DNA of 38,607 nt from Candidatus Doudnabacteria bacterium (lineage in GTDB: Bacteria; Patescibacteriota; Doudnabacteria; UBA920; 2-01-FULL-46-14). Both the position numbers and the translations under genes were made by a program. The notes under the pieces were generated by a model that saw only the letters and a program-made list of their open reading frames with translations, had not been told where the DNA came from and ran no database searches. Shown here one piece after another: positions 28,779 to 35,355 of this stretch. Position 1 is the stretch's first letter, and every line of letters begins with the position of its first letter. Location of the stretch: contig JAHFJD010000005.1 in assembly GCA_023246055.1 (NCBI GenBank), positions 1-38,607 on the forward strand. The letters are read 5' to 3'.

Positions 28779-29346
28779 TCTCCTCCTTCTTGCCCGAATG
28801 CCGTCGGCGCCGCGGGTTTTGTTTTTTGATTGTCGCGGAGGCGAATTCGACAGGATCGAGTACCTGTTCGAACTGGTCCTTGTAAACCTCCGCGAACCCA
28901 ATGGGATCCGTTCCGTTTTTGGCGATTTGCGGAAGCCATTTTGCAAGCTCCTGCGCCCCCAGCTTCCTCGCCTCATGGTCCCCCTCGTAGCCGATGACCT
29001 TGAAGACATTCATTGTCTCAAGATCGACCGGCGCATTTCTCATATCCACGAGATGTCCTATTTCGTGGAAGAGAATCATCCAAAATTTTGATCGCATGTA
29101 CACCCATTTTATGGGGATTACGATCTCAAAATTTGGTCCAGGAACTTTTACATGGGTATGCGCCAAAGCGTCCCCCTGGGGCAACCCCCACCATAAGGGG
29201 AAACGCAGCATTGCCCCGTAGTGACGGGCAATTGCTTTGGAAAGCCGGAAAGCTCGGACAGCTTCCGGCAATTGGTGCAACCTTTTTCTTAACGTACCCG
29301 GCTTTCGCGACGGGTAAAAAAACAAGATCCACAATATTTTTATCAC
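28660..29346 (-). CDS. Zinc metallopeptidase-like protein whose 3' end runs into the next leader
   Basis: Starts with GTG 29346 after GGAGGGAAA. It carries WMILFHEIGHLVDMR, an HExxH motif, with downstream Glu residues (YEGDHEARKLGAQELAKW) that could be the third ligand. From about residue 170 (ASATIKKQNPRRRRHSGKKE) the sequence is translated leader DNA: the frame passes through the A-rich tract and GCATTCGGGC hairpin and overlaps the KH gene by over 100 bases. The natural C-terminus appears lost at a junction near 28834, where the boxA motif is also cut. Confidence 0.65.
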   Translation of the reverse strand: MIKILWILFFYPSRKPGTLRKRLHQLPEAVRAFRLSKAIARHYGAMLRFPLWWGLPQGDALAHTHVKVPGPNFEIVIPIKWVYMRSKFWMILFHEIGHLVDMRNAPVDLETMNVFKVIGYEGDHEARKLGAQELAKWLPQIAKNGTDPIGFAEVYKDQFEQVLDPVEFASATIKKQNPRRRRHSGKKEENDKNLFVRRGDQGGLPQNRDQTSLKAGSGSCMARRQPLF

Positions 29347-29395
29347 TTTCCCTCCAATGCCCGAATGCCGTCGGGACCGCGGTTGTTTTGGTTTT

Positions 29396-29568
29396 GATTG
29401 TCAAAGAACAATTTGAGAGATAAATCATCTCTCTTCTGGAGCAAGGATCAAGATTAAGTAGGAGAGTCCAGCCCCAGTTTTTTGAAACTGGGGCTGGGTC
29501 TTAACCTCATCCCTGCCCCGGAAGAGAGGAAGAAGGTAGTGGCTGTGCAGGCCACTGTCCTTCCTCCA
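29396..29568 (-). repeat. Junction element E4
   Basis: Almost identical to E3 over boxA (29396-29410), the long arms (29429-29448, 29509-29528) and the CAGCCCCAGTTT loop hairpin. The terminal hairpin differs: its inner stem is AGTGGC/GCCACT within GGAAGAAGG/CCTTCCTCC. Confidence 0.7.
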
Positions 29569-29577
29569 AAAAAACTA

Positions 29578-30021
29578 CTAGTCCTCCTTCAGCCATTGGG
29601 TGAGCCATTCTGGCTCAATCCCCGCCTCACGGCAAACGGCCCCGATTACGGAGTCGTTATCATAAAACACCCGCCCTGTTGGATGTCCGTTAATAACATT
29701 CCCCGGCCCATCAATGGGCAGGGTGTTGAGGACGAATACCGCTTTTTTCCATTGGAGATGAGCCTGGTCGTAATGGAACTCCGGCTCATACGTCCAATTT
29801 CCTACTTGAGATCCTGGGCAGTAGGCCAGCTGCCTATGGCTCAGTCGAACGGATCCCTCCTGCGTCTTTGTAGCGGCTGAAAAGATCTGTCCGATCTCTC
29901 CCTGCTGCAATTGAGCGAGGATCTCCACATGGAGGTCCTCCCGACGGTGGGAAACCTCGATGGTACCACACGTAGCCGCTCCGCGAGCAGCGGCTTTTTT
30001 TATCAATCTTTCTTTTCTCAT
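29578..30021 (-). CDS. Hypothetical protein, 147 residues
   Basis: From ATG 30021, preceded by GGAGGAGA: MRKERLIKKAAARGAATCGT ... EDLHVEILAQLQQGEIGQIF ... GVIGAV-type C-terminus ending EPEWLTQWLKED. The open frame extends upstream to 30105, but that part is leader. No family recognised. Single minus-strand cassette gene. Confidence 0.5.
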   Translation of the reverse strand: MRKERLIKKAAARGAATCGTIEVSHRREDLHVEILAQLQQGEIGQIFSAATKTQEGSVRLSHRQLAYCPGSQVGNWTYEPEFHYDQAHLQWKKAVFVLNTLPIDGPGNVINGHPTGRVFYDNDSVIGAVCREAGIEPEWLTQWLKED

Positions 30022-30071
30022 TCTCTTCTCCTCCGCAGTTTTGCGAGATGCGGCGCTCGGTTTTTGTTTTT

Positions 30072-30155
30072 GATTGTAAAGGTGCCTAGAGAGATTCATT
30101 TTCATCCCTCTTCTGGAGGGGAAATGTTTTTTCCATTTCCATCCCGGAAGAAAGA
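30072..30155 (-). repeat. Junction element S4
   Basis: boxA-like GCACCTTTACAATC (30072-30085) and the short hairpin with CTTCTGGAGGGGAAATG / CATTTCCATCCCGGAAG arms, as in S2. Confidence 0.6.
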
Positions 30156-30159
30156 TTTA

Positions 30160-30260
30160 TCCCGCACCTTTCGAGCCTGGGGTATTGAACCCCGCTGAAA
30201 ATCTATTCTGCTTCCTCATCCCCGCGGCAAGCCGCTCACGTTTTCGGGAAAGGTGCGGGA
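30160..30260. mobile_element. 101-bp MITE-like insertion (second copy)
   Basis: Same length and nearly the same sequence as 25117-25217, including the TCCCGCACCTTTC/GAAAGGTGCGGGA ends. The left flank reads TTTA instead of TAAA. Confidence 0.6.
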
Positions 30261-30278
30261 TAAATGCAGAAATACAAT

Positions 30279-30380
30279 TGACAGGTCGCGGCTTTACGGA
30301 TTAAACTATCGTTATGTACCCCGTTAGAAATGTCTGCAGTTTCAACGGCGGCGCATAATTAACCATTTATTTCTAACGGG
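30279..30380 (+). promoter_or_regulatory. Promoter, 14-codon leader ORF and hairpin before the DUF433 antitoxin
   Basis: Same TTGACA/TAAACT promoter as at 19660, leader ORF MYPVRNVCSFNGGA (30314-30358), and CCCGTTAGAAAT (30320-30331) with ATTTCTAACGGG (30369-30380) directly before the ATG. Only one base differs in the leader ORF (Gly to Ser). Confidence 0.7.
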
Positions 30381-30611
30381 ATGAAAGAACGAATTATCAT
30401 TGATCCAAAAATCCTGGTTGGCAAGCCGGTTGTCAAAGGCACGAGGATCCCCGTGACTCTGATCATCAATTTGCTGGCTCACGGATACACGGTAGACCGT
30501 ATCATTGAAGCCTACCCGGTTTTGACGCGTGAGGATATTGATGCGGCGCTCTCTTACACGGAAAAGCGTCTGGATCGCGAAGAAGTTCATGCTTTTCCCG
30601 CGGAAGCATAA
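30381..30611 (+). CDS. DUF433-family antitoxin
   Basis: A 76-residue protein: IIDPKILVGKPVVKGTRIPV, TLIINLLAHGYTVDRIIEAY, PVLTREDIDAALSYTEKR. This is the DUF433 (VapB-like, wHTH) family usually paired with DUF5615 PIN-like toxins; such a toxin, truncated, follows. Confidence 0.85.
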   Translation: MKERIIIDPKILVGKPVVKGTRIPVTLIINLLAHGYTVDRIIEAYPVLTREDIDAALSYTEKRLDREEVHAFPAEA

Positions 30612-30631
30612 TCAAGCTTACTTGCGACCTC

Positions 30632-30763
30632 ATGCTCCGCTTCCTGCTCGATGCCAATCTCTCGCCTGAAACTGCTGTCTTTCTCCGCCAGCAGTTTTCT
30701 TTTGATGTGACGAGTTTGCTGGAAAGGAAGCGAGCCGGGTTACCTACGAATTCAAAAGATTGA
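30632..30763 (+). pseudogene. Truncated DUF5615 PIN-like toxin
   Basis: A 43-codon ORF MLRFLLDANLSPETAVFLRQ, QFSFDVTSLLERKRAGLP, stop. The first Asp motif (LLDANLSP) is that of DUF5615, which normally runs to about 110 residues. The stop codon lies within the TTGACA -35 box of the next module, so the insertion of that module probably cut the gene. The DUF433 antitoxin is therefore without a working toxin here. Confidence 0.6.
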
Positions 30764-30787
30764 CATTTATTCATCGCCTGTTAAAAT
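30760..30787 (+). promoter_or_regulatory. Leaderless promoter of module 8
   Basis: TTGACA 30760-30765, 16-bp spacer, TAAAAT 30782-30787, ATG at 30794. Confidence 0.7.
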
Positions 30788-30793
30788 AAATCC

Positions 30794-31024
30794 ATGCGTA
30801 CAGTGACTATTAATCTTTCTAAACAAACTACGGAGAAGCTCCGCCACTTGGCTTTGCGCTATGGTTTTTCCATACCAGAACTCTCTGCTCGAATTCTTGA
30901 GGGAATTAGTTCCGAATTTCCTCCCGAACGGCTGGCTGATTATCAACATCCCGAAAGACTTCGCGCGTCTCTGAAACGGGCCCTTGCTGATTTTAAAGCT
31001 GGACGAATTTCGGAAACCCTGTGA
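30794..31024 (+). CDS. Ribbon-helix-helix antitoxin (module 8)
   Basis: A 76-residue protein: RTVTINLSKQTTEKLRHLAL, RYGFSIPELSARILEGISSE is a ribbon-helix-helix fold. The C-terminal helix (ERLRASLKRALADFKAGR) should bind the toxin. GTGA overlap with the toxin start. Confidence 0.78.
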   Translation: MRTVTINLSKQTTEKLRHLALRYGFSIPELSARILEGISSEFPPERLADYQHPERLRASLKRALADFKAGRISETL

Positions 31025-31278
31025 AGCTGCTCTATGCCGATGAATTCCGTAAACAATCACGAAAACTGCCGATGGACGCGCAAAGACTTTACCAAAAGCA
31101 GGAGATAATTTTTCGACAAAATTGGAAGGATCCCCGTCTGCATGTCAAAAAACTCATAGACCATCCCAATGCTTTTTCTTTCCGCATCACACGCCGCTGG
31201 CGCGTGATTTTTATTTTCGCCGCAGAAGATACCGCGCTGTTTCTCAGCATCGGTCACCGCAAAGACGTTTATCGCTGA
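31021..31278 (+). CDS. RelE/ParE-superfamily toxin (module 8)
   Basis: An 85-residue protein from GTG 31021: LLYADEFRKQSRKLPMDAQR, LHVKKLIDHPNAFSFRITRR, WRVIFIF and terminal SIGHRKDVYR. Same fold as the 19295 toxin. Confidence 0.85.
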   Translation: MKLLYADEFRKQSRKLPMDAQRLYQKQEIIFRQNWKDPRLHVKKLIDHPNAFSFRITRRWRVIFIFAAEDTALFLSIGHRKDVYR

Positions 31279-31300
31279 TCCCCGATCGCGGTCGAGGACA

Positions 31301-31470
31301 AATTTTCAAAGAACAATTTGAGAGATAAATCATCTCTCTTCTGGAGCAAGGATAAATTACCTGCCCACCGAAGCTCAAAGAGCGTAGGCGGGAGTAGGAG
31401 ATATAACTGATCCCTGCCCCGGAAGAGAGGAGGAAGGCAGTCGCGAATGCAACTGGCGACGCCTTCCCCT
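31301..31470 (-). repeat. Junction element E5
   Basis: boxA-like TGTTCTTTGAAAATT (31301-31315), close to the Bacillus rrn form. Arms 31334-31353 and 31410-31429. The loop cargo differs (GCCCACCGAAGCTC / GCGTAGGCGGG). Terminal hairpin GGAGGAAGGC/GCCTTCC. Confidence 0.65.
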
Positions 31471-31480
31471 CAAAAATTTA

Positions 31481-31789
31481 CTAATCCTCCTTATAATTGC
31501 GTGAAGCTTGTTCGTCTGAATTGATTAGTTCAGACGCCACTGCGCGCTTCAGACGCAATGCCGGAGTATTCACTCTCGGGCGGCCCTGCTCTTCCGGAAG
31601 AGCTGTGTCCGCTATCCGTCCTGAAAGACTTCAGATGACTTTGTTTGGTTATCACCCCAAACTCCATCACCAAATAGTCCATGCTTTCAGGAAAGTTCCA
31701 AGAACGTATTCTTAGAACCGGTTCCGCGCTTATGGACGCGGCCGAAGACAGAATCCGAAAAATTGCTTTCGCGGAGCGTCTTCTTTCGT
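31481..31789 (-). pseudogene. Degenerate coding remnant
   Basis: Read leftward, one frame gives EPVLRIRSWNFPESMDYLVM then EFGVITKQSHLK; the next frame continues SLSGRIADTALPEEQGRPRV then NTPALRLKRAVASELINSDE and ends YKED, stop at 31481. The stop position relative to element E5 matches that of neighbouring cassettes. Probably a frameshifted single-gene cassette. No family recognised. Confidence 0.3.
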
Positions 31790-31796
31790 GACATAA

Positions 31797-31826
31797 TACC
31801 CTGCTATTTTAGTAGCAAGGTATTTA
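31797..31826 (-). terminator. Hairpin after the 31827 gene
   Basis: AATACCTTGCTA / TAGCAGGGTATT pair around CTAAAA, directly after the stop. No strong T-run. Confidence 0.45.
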
Positions 31827-32174
31827 CTAATCTCTTGGTTTTTCTACAACCGAAAACCAAGGCTGGAGAAATTTTTCAATCCTCTCCCCCTTTTCCCAAT
31901 CAAGTCCGGCAACTTGATAGAATACCGGACTGGGAATAACCTTGTCAGCGATACTGACAAGGTCGTAAAAACCATTGTCAGCCCGCAGAATCAGAATTTC
32001 TGACCCCTGGGGGGCACTCCCCATCAGGTCAAAAAATTCCTTATTTTTTCCCGCGAACTCCGGGTTGCACGTGCTAAAATCCAGCACTCGACCCGCCACA
32101 GGATTTTGCAGCGGCGGAGGGACGGGGACCACCGCACCGGAAAAAATCCTTTTAATGAACCGTAGCAGCTTCAT
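31827..32174 (-). CDS. Hypothetical protein, 115 residues
   Basis: From ATG 32174 preceded by GGGGGAGGAG: MKLLRFIKRIFSGAVVPVPP, PPLQNPVAGRVLDFS, ... SEILILRADNGFYDLVSIAD. The amphipathic N-terminus and Pro-rich stretch suggest membrane association. No family recognised. It has an unusually long leader (32175-32340) with ATAAAATTTT/AAAATTTTAT arms before the boxA-like motif. Confidence 0.5.
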   Translation of the reverse strand: MKLLRFIKRIFSGAVVPVPPPLQNPVAGRVLDFSTCNPEFAGKNKEFFDLMGSAPQGSEILILRADNGFYDLVSIADKVIPSPVFYQVAGLDWEKGERIEKFLQPWFSVVEKPRD

Positions 32175-32331
32175 GCGATTCTCCTCCCCCACCTGCTTCT
32201 TGCGAAGTTCAGGTATTCCATAGCCGGAGAGCTATAAAATTTTAGGGGCATCTTCTTTTCTTGCGAAAAGAAACCTACCTACTAATTTAATAGGTAAATC
32301 TCTTTCCGCAAAATTTTATATCGTCCTTATT

Positions 32332-32597
32332 AAATTTCAAAGAACTGTTTTTATTTTTTCCTGTTCTGGAACGGAAAGAGTTTTCCATCCCACAAGAGAG
32401 ACACATTGCATAGACAGGATAGCTGTATCTCTCTTCTCGACAGGAAAAATTTAAGTAGGAGAGCCTTTACCTCTATCCGCTCTATTCCCCTCCTCGTGAG
32501 GAGGGGCTAGGGGAGGTTAAAGATAAAAGTCTTAAATTTTCCTGCCGGGAAGAGAGGAGGAAGGCAGTGGCTGTGCAGGCCACTGTCCTTCCTCCAA
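32332..32597 (-). repeat. Junction element E6
   Basis: boxA-like AGTTCTTTGAAATTT (32332-32346), an extra partial hairpin (CCTGTTCTGGAACGG), long arms CTCTCTTCTCGACAGG... (from 32429) and ...CCTGCCGGGAAGAGAG (to 32556) with CCTCCCC loop cargo like E2, and a GGAGGAAGGCAGTGGC/GCCACTGTCCTTCCTCC terminal hairpin (32556-32597). Confidence 0.65.
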
Positions 32598-32666
32598 AAT
32601 TTGCTATTTAACGGATAGCTCCGTCCTCCTTGGAACTATTGACTGGATCCCTGCCTTCGCAGGGAT

Positions 32667-32697
32667 GAACAACCCTACGCGGGGTTGTTCATTTTTT
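32667..32697 (+). terminator. Terminator-like hairpin at the end of the MoxR operon
   Basis: GAACAACCC (32667-32675) and GGGTTGTTC (32682-32690) followed by six T on the plus strand. On the minus strand it directly follows the stop of the 884-residue gene; the T-run favours termination of plus-strand transcripts. Confidence 0.5.
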
Positions 32698-35343
32698 CTT
32701 TTCTACCAGGCCGGCCTTCTTGAGGGCTTCGGCCATGGTCCCGAGTCCGCTGCCTTGAATCGGCGGCTCGGCGATGGAAGCATCTTGCTTCCTTTCGTTT
32801 TTTATTTTTGCGGCAGCCAGCTTCAATTTCTTGAGGCTGGCTTCAGCCTCCGCGAGTTTTACCTCCAGCTCTTTGCTCTGGCTATCCAGGTCTTTGGGAC
32901 CAAGGACTGCCTTTGCAAAGTAGCCGAAAGTTTTCTGCTTCTGACCTCCGCCCATGGGCCGCAAAAACCCTTCAAACAGACGGAGTTGGGCCGAGCTCCG
33001 TGGCCTCACCCGCACCAGCACATCGCGGCTGGCTTCCGTGACCCGCTGGCTTTCAGCCGAAAACGAATCCAGAACCAGCTTCACCTGATGGCCAGCCGCT
33101 GTGTCGTAGAGCGGACCGCATGCCAGGCTCTCCTGCCCTTTGGAAGTTTCCTTCACAAAGCGGGGAACCAGAAATACAGTGCCATTCTCCACCGGAGCGC
33201 TGGCATGCTTGGCATCTTGCCGGGCCAGCCACTCCTCCTCGGCTCGGGCGTACTCTGTAGCGGCGGTTTCCTTCTCATGGTCAAGGGCCATAAGATCGCC
33301 GCGCAGAAGTTCCACCTCTTCTTTTGCTTTTCGCACCGCTTTGGCTTCTTTGCCTGTGAAGCGGTACGGCCCGACCACGATTTCCCCGTTCTCACCGATT
33401 TCCGTTTCCCATTGGGTCACATCAATCGGCAGATTGGAGCGCATCTCGCTGTCGAGCTCTGCTTCCTGGCCTTGGAAATCCCGATGGTAAGCAGTGGTAA
33501 ATGTCACCATGCCAACCTTCGAGAGATCCCAGCCAGTGCCGCGGCCTGTGAAGTAAAATCTGGTGTCTTCTTCCAGATGCTTCACAGATTCCACCTGCAT
33601 GGGTGTAATCCCCACGGCAGGCGACGGCCGCAAGTGTACCTGCCACCTCTCGGTGTTGCGATAGCCATAATCATCATGCTCATGGCTAATCACAACCCGA
33701 TCAGTTGGCAGGTCCCCGAATTTGCCGTCATCTCGAGCTTCGGCAGTTCCGTCCGGCAGCACGCACCATACGTGCACCGCGATGCGGCTGCGGCTGCTCA
33801 TCGGGACGCGCACATCCGGCCAGATTTCTCCGGCGTCAATGCGCGCCTGCCGCGTCTCGCGCAAATACCGAATCTCCCGCATCTTCGCGAGAGCTGCGGC
33901 ATAGTCCTGCTTGTCATTCTGCAGGATTTCTGCCACTGTTTTGACCTCGCTTGCGTCCTCGCCCAATTGCTCGGCAAGGAGTTTATGCTCCGCAAGCGCC
34001 GCGATCCGATCCGTCTCGGACCCGCGGAGACGGTCGGCAGCAACTTTTACCAGACTGGTTTTCACCAGATCTCCCAGTAGCGGCGGCAGCCCTTTAGCCT
34101 CACCGTTTACCTGGGTGCTTTGATAAAAGTCGCCCCTCTCTCCTCGTGGCCCTTCGACAAGCCACGCCGCCATTTCTACGAGTCCATTGCCCGAAGCTTG
34201 CGGCAGGAACTGGAGAATTTGGAACGCGGCCGGGGCAAGCTTGGTGGCGTAGACGCCGTCCTCGCAGAAATAGTACCAGCCGTAGCCAGACCATTTCCGC
34301 AAGAAGTCGTCCTTTCGCCAATCTGAAGTGAGATGATCCAAAGTTGCCTTCAGAATCGCCTCACCCGCTTCCCGAGGAAGCGCTTGCCCTGCGCAGAGTT
34401 TTTTTGCTTCTTCTGCGATTGCCTTGCGGCTTTCGCGAGAGAAGCTTGTTTCAATGATGTACTCTGCGCTTTCGTACGGCTGGCATTTGTCGCAGACCAG
34501 CCGACCCGCGAGATTTGCCACGCGGGATTTTTTTTGGCACCGGACGCAGGTTTCCTCGTTCCGGCAGAGTTCGCATTTGCCGTAACCGTCAGGAATCTGT
34601 CCGTCGCGCCGCTTACGTCCGCAGACACACACCGGGTACTGCGACTGTACCTCGGCCTGAACCCACGCCGGCAACTTGCCCCACACAGAATTCTCACGGA
34701 CAAAGTCCGTGTCAGTATGATAGCAATCTGCCGTGAGCGTCCAGGTGTCCTGGTAGGCGGCTTCAAGCTTGCGAGGCTCAAGGTCGCCACCCCAAACCCT
34801 CACCCGGAGAATGGACAAATTCTCCTGCCCTGACCGCTCTTCGCGAGCACTCGTTTCTTTGAGGCCAATCTTAGCCTCATAAGTGATGTGCTCCGCGAGC
34901 GTGGGAATTTTTGTAACCTGCTCCTTCAATATGACTGAAGAAGCGAGGTCATTTCCCCACACCACTACGCGGTCAGTGCGAGTGCTCGCGCGATCCTGAT
35001 ACTCGCGGGTTTCGAGCGTTCGGGTTTCCACCACCCCTTCCTCGCTGGTTTGACCCAGCCAGTCAGTGGCAATAGTTACCCGGCTCGCTGTGCCGTCGCC
35101 GTTGTCTTTCCAGCTTTCGCTGTACTCGGGCGGCGCCGGGACCCCGCGGTATAAATCCACTCCGCGCTTGTCCTGCCTGCCAGTGTCGACGAGCTTCACG
35201 CGGACGCTCTGCCCCACCGGAGCGCTACTCGGTAAAAACACGAGATAGCGGCTCCGGCCGGCAATAAACGTCGCGATCGGCTGGCCTTTTTGGTTACCCT
35301 CCTCGGCTTGGAGGGTAACAATGTTTCCGTGATACTCTGCCAT
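32689..35343 (-). CDS. Large zinc-ribbon/coiled-coil protein, third gene of the MoxR-VWA operon
   Basis: An 884-residue protein from ATG 35343, after AAAGGAGGGG. The N-terminal region (about 1-230) is beta-rich (YHGNIVTLQAEEGNQKGQPI). A Cys cluster follows at about 242-295: VCVCGRKRR, CELCRNEETCVRCQKK, LVCDKCQPYE, enough for two or three zinc ribbons. The middle is mixed; coiled coils lie near 650-700 (REKEEVELLRGD-type heptads) and 810-845 (LEVKLAEAEASLKKLKLAAA). No known domain recognised. It starts 12 bases after the VWA stop, so the ATPase, VWA protein and this one probably act together. Confidence 0.65.
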   Translation of the reverse strand: MAEYHGNIVTLQAEEGNQKGQPIATFIAGRSRYLVFLPSSAPVGQSVRVKLVDTGRQDKRGVDLYRGVPAPPEYSESWKDNGDGTASRVTIATDWLGQTSEEGVVETRTLETREYQDRASTRTDRVVVWGNDLASSVILKEQVTKIPTLAEHITYEAKIGLKETSAREERSGQENLSILRVRVWGGDLEPRKLEAAYQDTWTLTADCYHTDTDFVRENSVWGKLPAWVQAEVQSQYPVCVCGRKRRDGQIPDGYGKCELCRNEETCVRCQKKSRVANLAGRLVCDKCQPYESAEYIIETSFSRESRKAIAEEAKKLCAGQALPREAGEAILKATLDHLTSDWRKDDFLRKWSGYGWYYFCEDGVYATKLAPAAFQILQFLPQASGNGLVEMAAWLVEGPRGERGDFYQSTQVNGEAKGLPPLLGDLVKTSLVKVAADRLRGSETDRIAALAEHKLLAEQLGEDASEVKTVAEILQNDKQDYAAALAKMREIRYLRETRQARIDAGEIWPDVRVPMSSRSRIAVHVWCVLPDGTAEARDDGKFGDLPTDRVVISHEHDDYGYRNTERWQVHLRPSPAVGITPMQVESVKHLEEDTRFYFTGRGTGWDLSKVGMVTFTTAYHRDFQGQEAELDSEMRSNLPIDVTQWETEIGENGEIVVGPYRFTGKEAKAVRKAKEEVELLRGDLMALDHEKETAATEYARAEEEWLARQDAKHASAPVENGTVFLVPRFVKETSKGQESLACGPLYDTAAGHQVKLVLDSFSAESQRVTEASRDVLVRVRPRSSAQLRLFEGFLRPMGGGQKQKTFGYFAKAVLGPKDLDSQSKELEVKLAEAEASLKKLKLAAAKIKNERKQDASIAEPPIQGSGLGTMAEALKKAGLVEKKK

Positions 35344-35355
35344 TGTTCCCCTCCT

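Noticed and set aside
25061-32597. CRISPR array, because of repeated hairpins at intervals
   Set aside because: Intervals are irregular and contain genes, the repeats are imperfect and long, and no cas genes are visible.
32665-34080. 471-codon open frame on the plus strand opposite the 884-residue gene
   Set aside because: Low-complexity His/Pro/Ser-rich translation, no start signal, and it mirrors the clearly coding minus strand with its Shine-Dalgarno site and operon spacing.
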